DNA of 64,000 nt from the NCBI GenBank assembly GCA_949825025.1, contig OX463784.1, positions 8,253,431-8,317,430 on the forward strand. Direction: 5' to 3'. Below the pieces are notes generated by a model. It did not search any database, was not told the origin of the DNA, and saw nothing but the letters and a program-made list of their open reading frames with translations. The translations under genes were made by a program, and so were the position numbers. This document shows, piece after piece, positions 1 through 11,459 of the stretch (positions are counted from its first letter, which is position 1; each line of letters begins with the position of its first letter). The DNA is from Siphlonurus alternatus (lineage: Eukaryota; Arthropoda; Insecta; Ephemeroptera; Siphlonuridae).

Positions 1-77
1 ACCTTCGTACTTTTAACAATAATTGTAGATCGATCTACTTGTTTTGTTTTCTCTTAAGCTCAGTGTACACAAGACAA

Positions 78-194
78 TTACGTACTTGACAAGGACTCTT
101 CACTCACATTGTTGCTGGAAGGCACAGATGAGACGGTCTCTGCTCCGAGAGTCGTTGACCCCAGCCGCGGATTTGTCTTGAACCGCTTGGACAC
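78..194 (-). CDS. Gene 1 last exon (or last exon visible)
   Basis: On the minus strand an acceptor TTGTCAG precedes base 194. The phase-0 reading continues the basic region of the main exon (VSKRFKTNPR) and reaches TAA at 78-80, giving 38 codons plus stop. The exon is clearly richer in GC than its surroundings. A GTGAGT donor after SSNN would end the exon near base 110 instead; the sequence cannot decide. No poly(A) signal is visible before the window edge. Confidence 0.55.
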   Translation of the reverse strand: MSKRFKTNPRLGSTTLGAETVSSVPSSNNVSEESLSST

Positions 195-3100
195 CTGACA
201 ACAAGAGCACCGTCAGACAGACAATGGGGAGTGATCGTTTAAAATTAAAAATGAAAATTGAGTATGCAACTAGGTTTTTGAAAACTTATACAATTAAAAA
301 AATATGTATTACATTAAATTATTTTATTTCATTTATTTGATTTTAATTGAATAAAATTGAATATGAGATATAGTTTATTATTTAAAGTAGATGGTACATT
401 ACAAATTCTTTCGATAACTACACCTGAAATTTTTACCACTTATTCCCCTTGGGCCAATTAGAATTATCAAATAAAATTCATGGGGGGTAACACAATAATA
501 TTTTGAGATAATCAAGCTTTTGCTCCCCATTTGATTACATGTAAAACTGATATTTTTCGTGGAATTTTTGCAGAAAAGTACTCATAGCTCGAAATCCTGT
601 TCGAGATTGATATATTTTTCTTTCGGAATGTATTAGTAAAAACTTTAAGCTTTGTATTACAAACTACCGTTATAGGGCCAACGGAATATTATTTTTTGCT
701 AATCAACTTTGAAGATGAAAATCTGAGAGCAGCCCATGATAAACTTGGACTTCACGGCATCCATCTTGAAAATGTACAAAAATTTTAAAAAAATTACTAC
801 ACTATGGAAAAAAATTAAATGAGAAAACTGAGGTGACAGTTCTCTTCTAAATTTAATTTTCTTATTTGTCAAATAAAAATCAACATTTTTCAAATAAGTT
901 ATAATGCTTGAAAGGTAAAGTTAAAAAATTTGTCTGCTATGCAGGTTGCATAATTTACAAATTATCCGAACAGCTGATTTGTCATCTACTTTAATTAATT
1001 AAAGAAAAAAATTAACAAACCCATAAAAACCATAAAAACACAATCATATTGTTGAATAATAATCCTTTACAAAACAATGTTTAGTACTGTATTTGCATTG
1101 TAAAAATATTACAATTGTTTAATTTATAGTAGTCATTTTACTTTATTTTTCAATAATTTTAATCATTTATCTATTTTAAATCTTAATTTTGAATGTACAG
1201 TAAAATTGATGATAATTTTGCAACAAAAAAAAAGGTGAATTTATCCCATGACATTTACTCGGGAAAAGAGGGATTTATATACCTGTGAGTTGTTGTTGCT
1301 TTTCTTACGCTTGCCTCGCGACGGTTGCTCTGCGACGTCACAAGAAGACAGCGTAGCAAGTAACGACGGACTGGACTGAGTCCTGCCAGCTAAACTCTGA
1401 GACGAAGAACTTTGGTTTGCAGGTGGAAGAGGAGTGGTTGGGAATTTGATAGAATTTTCTAACAGGGGCAATGGAAGGTTGAATTCATTGAAGTTTAATG
1501 TTGGTTGAGAGCTGAGAGAGAGTTGGGCGGTGAGGCTAACCAAAGTTTCCCTATCGTCCCGGCCTGGACTCAAATCAAGGGGAGTCTCTGACGGAATCTC
1601 TTGTTCATTTGAAATTTGAGGGATGTTGAGGAAGACTGGACAGGAGTTTATCTGATTAGTTTGTTTAGGATCACGGAAATAATTTGGAGGTGAAGTGCTG
1701 AGACTGATGTTTGACGTCGAAGGTGGGGAAACGGAGGAGGTTGCGTTTTGTTTCGAGAGGTTTAAAGGACGTAAATTGTTGAAGTTTGATGGATTCTCTG
1801 TTGACTGCTTCAAGTGGAAATTTGATCGCTCGTGCTGATTGATGTTGATTTTTGCTGTCTGGACGTTGAAGTTCGTAGTTGTCCGTTGTTGATCATCAGT
1901 CCATGGTTGCCAAATATTCTTCTCCGGAGGTTGTTGAAGAAGGTCAAGTTGTAGGACTTCAGGCGTCTGTGGTTTGAAGGCACAAAGTTCAAAATTCTCG
2001 TTGTCCTCGTTCTGGGAAGGTTGATCGTTGGGGTAAATTTCCGGTACTGAAGCCGAAATTTCAAATATTTCCCGCTCTGGTGATTGAACTTCAGATAAGG
2101 ATGCAGGAGAAGGATTTGGTGTACGAGGACTTACTTGAGGTTGTGGTGAATTGTTGTTGGATTTAAAGTTAATTAAAGTTTTTGCTGCTTGCAAAATATC
2201 TTCCCAATCTTCCAGGTTGTGTGAAAGGTTTTCGTCGGGGATACAGATGGCTGTTACCGTCAACTCCAACTCTTCTTTCTTTTCTTCTACCATCATGGCC
2301 ATATCAGAATCATCCTGACCCAAACCACATTCAGAGACATTAGGACAAAAATCTGGATTTAATGGCTCATCAAATTCATTGTTCAAGTCGTCAAGTGCAA
2401 TTTGGAGTTCTGATGTCTTGAAATCTGAAGAGGAATTACTTGAGTGAGGTGAAAATGGACTCTGAAGTTCTGGCATGGAAAGGTAAGGTTTAGAATGGTC
2501 TTCCAGGAAGGACGATGAATGCTCCATTGGAGTGTCTTCTTCATCTCTGGAGATGGATTGCAGAAGTGGAGGGGAGGCCGAGAGCTCGTTCTGTTCGGGT
2601 GACAGCTCCCACTCCTCAGACTCCTTTTCATCATAGCTGGAGCTGTCTCCGTCCTGAAAGCAAATATGTTAATTAATAATATGAAAGAGTGAATGAATCA
2701 AAGTGGGGGAAATATCCTTGCATGGTTTTAAAAATTGTTTTATCAGATATTACTTCTGTTTTGATTTAAAGTTTATGGCAGTTTCTAAAATGAATTACTG
2801 TATTATTATTATTGAGATGTTAATTATGATAGTTCACACAAAACAAAAATCAGCCCTTTCAGTATCCATAATGAATACTATTAGAAATATTTTAGATATG
2901 ATCTGATAATGCATGCATAATTAAGATTTATACGTAGTAGCTTTTAAGTTTATAGAATGATTACAGAATATAATGAATATATGCATACAGAATAAATTGA
3001 GAATTCAATTATGCATCAGTATACAGTATAACAGATCTTAGTTTACCACTGAACAGTTCAGTAGACTAGACGGCGCCAGATATATCAGCCAATGAAAAGG

Positions 3101-5980
3101 CTAGAATGTCAGCTGGCCACCTTTTCATTGGCTCATATATCTGGCGCCGTCTAGTCTACTGAGCTGTTTAGTGGTAAACTAAGATCTGTTATACTGTAAA
3201 AGATAAAGATAAAAATTTAGTTTATACTGCGGCAGTTGTGGTCACACCACTATGGCTCACAGTTTGTGTCCTGCTTGAGGTCTTGAGGTAACCAGCTCCT
3301 TGAACTTCTCAATCCTGTCCACGCCCACCTCCGCAGACCCCAGCAGATTCCACTCTCTCGCCGTCCTCCTGATAAAAGAATACTTTCCCACGTCATTGTT
3401 GCTACCCTGATACTCGAGCTTCCATTCATGGTCCCTTCTCCCCAAATATCTTCCCCTGTCCACTTTTCCACTCATCTCCTCCCAACCCTTGGCATTCCTT
3501 GTAATTTTGTACATTGTTGTCAATCTAATTTGCCTCCTCCTTTCCTCCAGTGAGCTCCATTATAAAGGTTAAGTAAATATACAGTAAGTTTGTAAGTTAT
3601 TACATACATATATTATATACAAGAAACATTAAAAAAAAATAGATGCATCATACTGAAATTAAAAAGTTAATCAATGCATACTCATTTAAAAAAAATAGTT
3701 AAATCCTTTAATACCTTTTTAACATTTTTCCAGACAACTTTGCAATTTTTAAGTACGGCGCTGTTAATGATCAGCTGATAATCGTGATAATTCACGTAGT
3801 TTATTTTTACTCTAATAGATGGCGCTGGCACCTACTAAAATACGTAAAATATTTAATAGCGCGAGAAATTTTTAATGTTTCTAAATATTTGGGACAAAGG
3901 ACCAAATAATGCAAAGACCATGCAAAGATGTTCGGGTCATAATTTATTACTTTTTAATTAAAAAATCGTATTGTGCATTCCTTGATGATAAAAAAAATTA
4001 CGTGCATAAACATAAAATATGGATACTTGAAAATCAAGACGATCGAGCTTGATTTTTCTGTGGATTTCAGAAAAAAAATTCAATTGTGTGAAAGATCATA
4101 ATAAGACGCTCGTACCGTCGTCTAGTATGAAAGGTATAATCTTTGAAATAATAAATTTAAAAAATCTTAAAACAAAGTCCCGGCCTGAGAGACTAAAAAC
4201 AAAAAATCGGCAAATTTCTTTTAATTTAATTCCAAGGACTAGAAAAAAGCAAAATTATGTGCAAATTTATTTTATTATATATACGGGAATTTAATGTTTA
4301 CATTTTGGGTAGCACGGGGATGCCCGAAGCCGCCCGAAGAGCTTCGGGATGTAGACAGAAAACCCTAAAATCCTATGCTGTGCGTGTTAAATTGGTTCTT
4401 CTTGTCACCATTTATGAAAGAAAATTCTACGAGAAATGATATATTTTCAGGAGAAATTAATTTCGATATATACCAACTTTAAGGTAGAGATAATATGTAA
4501 CAGCTGGACCAATGCTAAAAAAATCCCATTCATAAAAATTATGAAAAAAATTTAAAATGTTCTCCTCTACATCCCCTATCAGTAGGTAAAAAATCAGGTA
4601 TACAAAAACGAGCTAGTTTTCGAGTAATTAATTTTAAAGCTCTCTAATTTAAAAATTAATAACTCGAAAACTAGCTCGTTTTTGTATACCTGATATTTTA
4701 CCTACTGATAGGGGATGTTGAGGAGAACATTTTAAATTTTTTTCATAATTTTTATGAATGGGATTTTTTTAGCATTGGGCCAGTTGATACATAGTATCTC
4801 TACCTTAAGGCTTAACCTGAGATATTCGGACGAAAAAAGTCGTATCGACAGATGTTCTTGAAATTAATTTGGTAGACTTACAACAATTGTCCAAATACTA
4901 CTGATTTTTTTTAGATTTTTTTAACCGTTGGTTTAATTATAATTAATTTTTATTCAAATGTGTATTTTGTATCCTTTCAATGTTAAATTTTTCAATCAAC
5001 ATTGCACAAAAACGGCTCAAGAATTTTTTTAGAATTTTACATGGATTAAAAGTTAATTTTTTGGACTATTTTTCTGAATTGTTTTCATATATTTCGAACC
5101 GTGACGATGATCGTTTCTGATATGTCCTAAGAAACTTGGCAACGCTCTCAAGGACTGTATTTACCACCCCCTCCTAATCTTTTATTAGCATTACTATTGA
5201 AACAGTGTTGTCAGATTTGCAGGTGTAGCCACGCCTCTTGACCTTGACAGACAAATTCTCAGGTTATACCTTAATTAACACGTATCTGCTATGCCGCTGA
5301 CAATGTTTTGCCTACACAATAGAGGCTTCATCAAGTGATGCGCTTTCGCTGCGCAACTGTTTATCGCTAAGGTTCATCTTGCACTTGAAAATGAAGCAAA
5401 GTGTTTTTTTAACTTTTCTCGGTTATAAATCAAGTAAAAAATCTAAATCTTGAATTATCTACTTTATTTTTCAGTTTGGACCAAAGTTCCGTAAATGAAT
5501 TTTCCCTGAAAAATATTTTTCTTCGTGAAAAAACGAATTCACGTTTTTTTTACATAGGTTTGGTATAGCGGGTGGGATCACCGAAAAATCAGCTGACTTG
5601 AAGCCTCTATTATCACGTCATATTGTTTTGTGACATATGGTGAAAGACCCGTTAATCATTATATCAATTAAATAAAGCTATATAAAGCTATATAAAGTAA
5701 TTAGGCTTCATTTTATATAACTATAAAATATAACTCGATCAAAAGTCAGAAATATATGTTATTATGGGATAATGAAAATTTCAGAAATAAACAAAAAGAA
5801 TAATACTTTAAAAAAATATTCAGTTACCGATAAAAAAAACAGAGATATAAATTAAATAAATTCTCTTCAATTTCGAAGAAAAGGCAAAATATGTACATCG
5901 CACAAATCCATAATAAATTATTGTTGTGTAATACTTACTTCTGATTTCTTTTTCTTGCGCAGTTTTAGCACAGGTACCAT
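78..5980 (-). CDS. Gene 1: disordered nuclear protein with CtBP-type motifs (3-exon model)
   Basis: Gene-level entry for a minus-strand gene with coding exons 5939-5980, 1283-2653 and 78-194, all joined in phase 0, giving about 509 residues. I do not recognise the family. The N-terminus is a basic cluster (LRKKKK). Next come acidic, Ser-rich and Pro-rich stretches typical of disordered regulators, and the end is basic (RGKRKK, then SKRFK). Two PxDLS-type motifs, PLNLS at about residues 310-314 and PLDLS at about 372-376, match the short motif that binds the corepressor CtBP. A nuclear corepressor or adaptor role is inference; no folded DNA-binding domain is visible. A strong GTGAGT inside the last exon leaves open splicing beyond the window. 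Confidence 0.6.
195..1282 (-). other. Intron 2 of gene 1
   Basis: AT-rich intron between donor CAG/GTATAT at 1283/1282 and the acceptor before 194. I see no exon, repeat family or RNA gene in it. Confidence 0.5.
1283..2653 (-). CDS. Gene 1 main exon (457 codons)
   Basis: Open for 1371 nt in one frame between an acceptor (TTTCAG before 2653) and a donor (CAG/GTATAT after 1283), both phase 0. It encodes an acidic Ser/Glu-rich N-terminal part, a possible helix (EDWEDILQAAKTLINF), a Ser/Pro/Thr-rich middle with many SP and TP sites, the PLNLS and PLDLS motifs, a hydrophobic stretch LPLPLLENSIKF, and the basic RGKRKKS. An ATG at 2527 lies inside the exon, but the frame stays open 42 codons further upstream to the acceptor, so the true start is probably at 5980. 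Reading past the donor gives only 13 more codons. Confidence 0.75.
3022..3198. mobile_element. 177-bp palindromic MITE, Tc1/mariner type (copy 1)
   Basis: Near-perfect inverted repeat starting TACAGTATAACAGATC and ending in its complement, with TA at both ends. A second copy of exactly the same length is at 49021-49197. The arms include GGCGCCGTCTAGTCTACTG. Assignment to Tc1/mariner rests only on the TA ends. Confidence 0.8.
3199..3556 (-). pseudogene. LINE reverse-transcriptase C-terminal fragment
   Basis: On the minus strand a frame from about 3554 to 3257 reads LEERRRQIRLTTMYKI, later RTAREWNLL, then IEKFKEL. This is the usual end of non-LTR retrotransposon reverse transcriptases (ERRR...YKI, then R...WN.L..., then a FK helix). 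Soon after the stop comes a TTTATCTTTATC-like tail, as at LINE 3' ends. It is 5'-truncated and abuts the MITE at 3198. Confidence 0.7.
4479..4808. mobile_element. TTAA-flanked palindromic MITE (AAGGTAGAGATAA family)
   Basis: Arms begin AAGGTAGAGATAAT and contain GTATACCTGATATTTTACC; the whole unit folds on itself. TTAA lies at both ends, as for piggyBac- or Kolobok-type insertion. Similar copies are at 29660-30173 and, more distantly, 10737-11136. Confidence 0.75.
4805..5274. mobile_element. Second TTAA-flanked element, sharing one TTAA with its neighbour
   Basis: Starts at the TTAA that closes the previous palindrome (TTAAGGCTTAACCTGAGA) and ends TCTCAGGTTATACCTTAA. The terminal inverted repeats are imperfect and about 20 bp long. 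The interior has no ORF. Confidence 0.5.
5317..5613. mobile_element. Possible MITE with short TIRs
   Basis: AATAGAGGCTTCA near 5319 is matched by TGAAGCCTCTATT near 5600, about 290 bp apart. No clear target duplication was found, so the call is tentative. Confidence 0.4.
5939..5980 (-). CDS. Gene 1 first coding exon (14 codons)
   Basis: ATG at 5980-5978 on the minus strand, then 14 codons (MVPVLKLRKKKKSE) and donor GAA/GTAAGT. The phase-0 end fits the phase-0 acceptor at 2653. The basic run suggests a nuclear localisation signal. GC-rich, promoter-like sequence lies immediately upstream. Confidence 0.65.
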
Positions 5981-6300
5981 CTTGGAGACTTCAATGAACG
6001 ATTTAAAATTAATTACGCAGTAGCGACATGAATGCAAGGAGCGAAGATCGAAGATTGATCAGCTCGAAGAGAGGTTCTGTCGGGAGTGTCGGGTCCTGTG
6101 TCCTGTTCAAAGTTCAAACGGAGCAACGGAGCAGAGTCAGCAGAGGAGAGCGGGGACATGCAAATCTGCAGACCCTGATGGCTACCTCCCTTCCACCTGG
6201 CGATAAGCCAATCAGGATACGTTCTTCCCTTCTTCAACCCTCCCCCTTCCTTCATCCCCCCTACCAATTAAGGGACTTGCCCTCTACAGAATCGGTAATC
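5981..6300 (-). promoter_or_regulatory. Probable 5' UTR and promoter of gene 1
   Basis: A GC-rich island in AT-rich surroundings, placed just upstream of the start codon. It contains CCAATCA at about 6208 and pyrimidine-rich runs (CCTCCCTTCC). Two opposite-strand ORFs cross it, but neither looks like a protein. The transcription start cannot be read from the sequence. Confidence 0.45.
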
Positions 6301-6839
6301 TTCGTATATTTTCGTGTAAGAGTGGTTTCGGGTTTCAAAATTTACAAAATTTTGTATTTCATGTTTGATGAAGTGATATATTTTTTTTTTTATTCTCGAT
6401 ATTAATTAATTAATTAAAAATTATAAAATATCCTATAGGGAGCGTACATAATAATTATATATTATTTCTCAAAATTTTACAATGTATTATTTTGATTACA
6501 CATTTATAGACAGTATAATTATTATATTTGGCAAATTTAGTTATTTTCTGTATTTCTTTATTTTATAAAATAACCTGAATATTTGCACTTTTGCATTTTC
6601 TTTTCTCTCAGTTGCTTATAGCCATTTTCTCATCTTGAAATTTGTGATGTTAATTTGTTTACTTTAATTGCTGCGTATAAATGGAATACACTAATTAATT
6701 AAAATTAATGTAAAAATAAAACTGCAAATAATAATTTTAAATTTTATTTGAAACAATACAAAATATTTTTGAAATTTCACATATTTTTACATAAAAAATG
6801 TCATCAATTTTAGATTTTCTTAATTTATACACTATAAAT
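6301..6839. other. AT-rich intergenic sequence
   Basis: Nothing recognisable up to the left end of foldback element A. The last 8 bases (CTATAAAT, 6832-6839) are its target duplication. Confidence 0.5.
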
Positions 6840-8112
6840 GATTGTAGGAAAACTCGGTGCAGGAAAACTCGGTGCAGGAAAACTCGGAGCAATTTCAACA
6901 AGCTAGGAAAACTCGGTGCACGGTAAACTCGGAGCACGGAAAACTGGGAGCACCGCTAGGAAAACTCGGAGCATCGCATATATTATAAAATATCGTATAT
7001 ATTATATATAACCAGCTATATTGTCGCCTCCAAACACAAAAGTTACAGGGGACTTAATTAAATACTATGAGGAGCATCACTATATCGTAATTTATCCTTA
7101 ATAATTGTTCTCTAGGGCTTATAAATATTTATAAATTGTGTATTTGCCATGATAATTTTTTAAGAATTGTAATTATTTTTTGATGGTAAAAAATTATAAA
7201 ATTTAGATCAGAACATAGATAACAAAATGACTGTTCACTTTCTGAAGTAAAGAAAGTAATTATTTAGTCCAGTTTTTGAGATGGTTTTTAGTTGAAAAAG
7301 ATGCTGATTTGACTTGATTTGAAAATGACCGCCAGATTTCCAATGATATTCTCATTATTTATATCCTGAATATCTCAAAAACTAGATTGACTTTTGCTTA
7401 TTTTTTTTTTCTTTTTGCTGAATATTTATGTTATAATGTAAGGAAGGTTTACTATAATTTTCAGAGTGATTCACCATCTCCTAAAATTAGTGACAATAAC
7501 CCTTTTAAAACAACATACAGTTGAAATTTTTTGCTATATATTATATATATGTAATGTATCTCTTGAAACTTTACTTGATATCTTTCTATTTTTTATTTAT
7601 TTATATATATAATATGTATATTATATATATATATATATATATATTTTTATTTTTATTTTAAATTTTTTTTATATATAAAGCTGTGCATGCAGTGAAGTAG
7701 AATAGTTGCATCTGTGATTATACAATTCTTATTCTTACCAATTCTTATTTAACTTTAACATAATATTTTGCTGCCTTGAGCCGTAATTCATCTATATAGA
7801 TATTTTATTCTTTTATCTAATTTTTAATTAAAATAAATTTGCATTGCATATAAATTTATATGTAAATATATTAGGTTCAACAAAATGCATTTTCACATAA
7901 ATTAAAAAATACTTTTTTAAAAATGTTTACATATGATGTGCTGCTATAAATTTACTTTTAAATTCTTAACTAAATTCATGCATACTTTTCTAAATAATAA
8001 ATTTTAAAACTGGTATAGGTATTGACTATTGTATTATATACTAATTAACGCAATAATACGGACAAAAATCACAATAAAAGTGTTTTATTTTATATAAACA
8101 TACTGTTATTTA

Positions 8113-8855
8113 GGTAAGCGGAAAAAAAACCCTCGGAAAAAAAACCCTTGTATTAAAAAACCCTTGAAAAAAAACCCTAGGAAAAAAAACCCTCGGGGAT
8201 AAAAAACCCACGGAAAAAAAAACCTTCGCTGAAGGAGCAGCCCCAAGGAGCATTCGTGGCGTAGTAGCGCGGTAGCGAGGTTTCACGGTTTATTTTTCCT
8301 ATTTTGACAGATTATCATTATATATGTTCCAATAATATATATTACATAAGATATCATATATCTGATTAGTCTCATTAGTCATGTTAATAATAATTATTGA
8401 ATCACTTAACCTATCAGATATTATAATTTTCAAATGTTCATTATTTTATGTCTATATATGTTATATAATAATAATACGAGTAGGACGACGACTTTTTTTG
8501 TTTTATTACTTTTTTATTTTAATTATTTTATATCCAATATATAATATTCGAAGTTAGAAAACATATGTTTTTAAAATAATTTTTAACTAAAAACACAGTT
8601 GGAATTACTAATATACAGATAATGGTTAACTTCCACAACATCGCCGCGTAGACTTCTACATTTTGATGAGCTCCCCACACCGTGAAACCTCACTACCGCG
8701 CTACTACGCCACGAATGCTCCTGGGGGCTGCTCCTTCAGCGAAGGGTTTTTTTTCCGTGGGTTTTTTATCCCCGAGGGTTTTTTTTCCTAGGGTTTTTTT
8801 TCAAGGGTTTTTTAATACAAGGGTTTTTTTTCCGAGAGTTTTTTTTCCGCGATTC
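8113..8855. mobile_element. Nested foldback element (GGAAAAAAAACCCT iterons)
   Basis: 743 bp with inverted arms of about 170 bp, made of iterons like GGAAAAAAAACCCT ending in a GC-rich segment (CGTAGTAGCGCGGTAGCG). Left terminus GGTAAGCGG, right terminus CCGCGATTC. A perfect 8-bp duplication GTTATTTA lies at 8105-8112 and 8856-8863. Elements B and C lack it at the same point, which gives an empty site. The FFPRVFF-type ORF here is iteron translation only. Confidence 0.85.
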
Positions 8856-9380
8856 GTTATTTACATTGATCACATAAGCTAAAATATCACATAGGAAATA
8901 ATGTTCGTCTACTTAAAAATTGATGCTTAAATTGTACAAAAAAATACATAATTATCTTATTGGAATCTATATAATTAAATGCAAAGCTATAAATAGAAAC
9001 AAAATCCACACCATAGCCGGAAATGAGGGGAGAGGGGAGGGGTCAGTACTAGGTGCCTAGTAGGAGATGTTGTGGGCCACATCCTCCACATAGTCATAGG
9101 CTGGGTGACCCTTAGCCCATGAAAGTTATTGGGCTGCGCCTCGCCCCATTGTTCAAGTGCACGTGCACTAATTACCTCTTACCTGCTACCTGTTTTTTTC
9201 AATCCAGGTAGTAAAGAAACTTGTTGACAACGTTTGAACGCCATAAAATAATGTTCGGTTGAAAGTATTTCAATATTATTACAATTTATTACCATTCCCT
9301 ATTTTTCAGCATTGCATGTATATTATATAAAATATGTATAATGATTAATCGTCATCATGTATAAAACATGATTAAGAGGC

Positions 9381-9516
9381 ATTCACAAAGTCCTAAGGCC
9401 ACATTTAGGGCTCGATAATTTAAAGCCCGATTTTATGCATGCTTTTTAGACCCAAAATTTCTGGTCTTAAATTATCGAGCCCTAAATGTGGTCTTAAGAC
9501 TTTGTGAATGCCCCGT
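9381..9516. repeat. Inner palindrome shared by foldback copies A, B and C
   Basis: GAGGCATTCACAAAGTC ... GACTTTGTGAATGCC. The arms include AATTATCGAGCCCTAAATG. Also present at about 12058-12178 (B) and 24015-24153 (C), so it was there before the copies spread. A related palindrome with the same CATTCACAAAG end is at 52753-52926. Confidence 0.7.
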
Positions 9517-10135
9517 ATTTATTTTCCTTTCCCTTTAATTAAATAAAAATATATTTCTTCACATTTATGCAATATGTAATATTAGATTTTTTTTTTCAAT
9601 GTGTTAATGATAATATATATAATGTCATATAACAAATAAAAATGAAAATTGATATAAGAATGTAATTGTTCTCATAAAGTTATATGGACATTATGGACAA
9701 AAAATTGCTGTACCGCTGTTCCTTCTATGAAAGCACTTAAATTTTCCTTCATTTACAATAAATATTAATTAAATAATGAAATTATTTGAATTATTTATAA
9801 ATTGTATTGTATAATTTAATATAGAATTAGTGATATTCATAGTATTTAAGCCCTCCAATAATTTTTTTGTATGAAGGCAACAAGAAAATTACATGTGTTC
9901 GATTTTTGTTATATTTTATTATTTTTATGCTAATATACATATTCCAAAATCCATATACTAGTATAGGGATCTTGCAATATATGCGATGCTCCGAGTTTTC
10001 CTAGCGGTGCTCCCAGTTTTCCGTGCTCCGAGTTTACCGTGCACCGAGTTTTCCTAGCTTGTTGAAATTGCACCGAGTTTTCCTGCACCGAGTTTTCCTG
10101 CACCGAGTTTTCCTGCACCGAGTTTTCCGGATACC

Positions 10136-10736
10136 CTATAAATTCTAATAATTTTAATTATAAATTATGTATAATTTAGATGCATACCAAGCATAAAACA
10201 AAGGGTAACATTACCGAAATTATGATTATACTAATTTATTATACATTAAAAAAATAATTGTTATATTAGTTATATACTTTTTTATTAACACAATTTATTT
10301 TTAAACCCATGTCATGCAAAATTAAAACAATAACATTTAAATAATTTCAAAGTATTATGATTAAATTATTTTAGCTTTTATTAATTTAAATTAATTAATT
10401 TCAATGCGAATATTTCAGTGACTGAGATACGAACCAAGTCTGTTTATAAAATCAAAGCTAGGTAACTTTGCTCCTTTCAAATTCTGGCAGGTGTGTCGGC
10501 AAAGATCACAGCCCCTTTGTTCTATGGTAGCACTCAAGCAGGAATGTGATTTATAGAGGGCTGCAAGGGTGGGGGTTGACAAACTGAGGCTGTTAGAACG
10601 ATTGTCAACAACTCTTTTTGTCTATCTTTGGTGGGGAAATTTTATATTACTTTACATTAGCAAACCGCCTCATCTTCAGCTTCTTATTTATGCTGTTTTG
10701 AAAAAATTTGGTGCTTGGAATTTGAAATTTTGTTCT
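10136..10736. other. AT-rich intergenic sequence
   Basis: Apart from the 8-bp target duplication at its left edge I see nothing; about 10430-10620 is less AT-rich but has no supported gene. Confidence 0.4.
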
Positions 10737-11136
10737 TTAAGGTAGAGATAACGTCAAACAGCTGTTTGACGTAATTCCCTTTGATTAACATGTAAACCTT
10801 AGCAAATCGACAAAAATTCTGAAATTTTTTTGAGAGGCAGATATTAGTGCCTAAAAGCCATTGCAAAAGTTTCAAAAACATTTAACGAGCCGATTTTTTT
10901 AAATTAATTTTTTAGTTTGATTCTCCATGGGAAAGCCCTATGCTGAAAATTAAAAAAATTAATTAAAAAAAAATCGGCTCGTTAAATCGTCGTTTTGAAT
11001 TTTTTTTTTCTATGGCTTTTAGGCACTAATATCTGCCTCTCAAAAGAATTTCAGAATTTTGGTCAATTTGCTAAGGTATACATGTTAATCAAAGGGCATT
11101 ACGTCGATCAGCTGTTCGGCGTTATCTCTACCTTAA
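10737..11136. mobile_element. 400-bp TTAA-flanked palindromic MITE
   Basis: Arms start AAGGTAGAGATAACG, followed by a CAGCTG-centred stretch and TTGATTAACATGTAAACCTT; TTAA at both ends. It joins the AAGGTAGAGATAA and AAGGGTAAGATAA groups in sequence. No coding capacity. Confidence 0.75.
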
Positions 11137-11459
11137 AGTAAAAAAAAAAAAATTTAATTTATAGAGATTATTAGACATTCAAAGTGCTTAATATTTTACT
11201 AATTATTTTTCATAATTATTTTATTACCTAGCACCTAAGCAATTTTATAATTTCGACATATCAAAGCCTGTTCAGTTATTTCGAAATCTGCATCATAAAT
11301 CGTGTCATTTTTATTTATTATAACAAAGAAATGTACTGCAAAAATATTGTAATTCATAAAAATAAATTATTTACTTGAAATAATTTTAATTTGCTTCCTT
11401 TTTAATAATGTAGTATATGAATTACATAATCAGGCAAAACAGACATTGGTCAGCATCCA
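11137..11459. other. AT-rich intergenic sequence
   Basis: Nothing recognised. It ends with CAGCATCCA (11451-11459), the 9-bp target duplication of element B. Confidence 0.5.

Larger units (their letters stand above)
2654..5938 (-). other. Intron 1 of gene 1
   Basis: About 3.3 kb between coding exons 1 and 2. It holds a Tc1/mariner-type MITE (3022-3198), a LINE 3' fragment, two TTAA-flanked palindromes that share one TTAA, and a possible MITE at 5317-5613. The rest (2700-3020, 3560-4478, 5614-5938) is AT-rich with nothing recognised. Confidence 0.5.
6840..10135 (+). mobile_element. Foldback element A (AACTCGGTGC-iteron family)
   Basis: Left end GATTGTAGG, right end GGATACC, flanked by the direct repeat CTATAAAT (6832-6839 and 10136-10143). 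Each arm of about 140 bp is a run of degenerate 15-bp iterons (AGGAAAACTCGGTGC and variants) in inverted orientation. The interior is AT-rich and has no transposase. Element B is its inverted sister and element C a same-orientation sister. Without the nested 8113-8855 insertion it is about 2.55 kb, like the others. Confidence 0.85.

Noticed and set aside
6840..6985. CRISPR-like spaced repeats
   Set aside because: Spacing is absent or irregular, repeats are degenerate, arms are mirrored at the other end, and the genome is eukaryotic.
8682..8882. FFPRVFF-repeat open frame
   Set aside because: Translation of GGTTTTTTTTCC iterons in the nested foldback.
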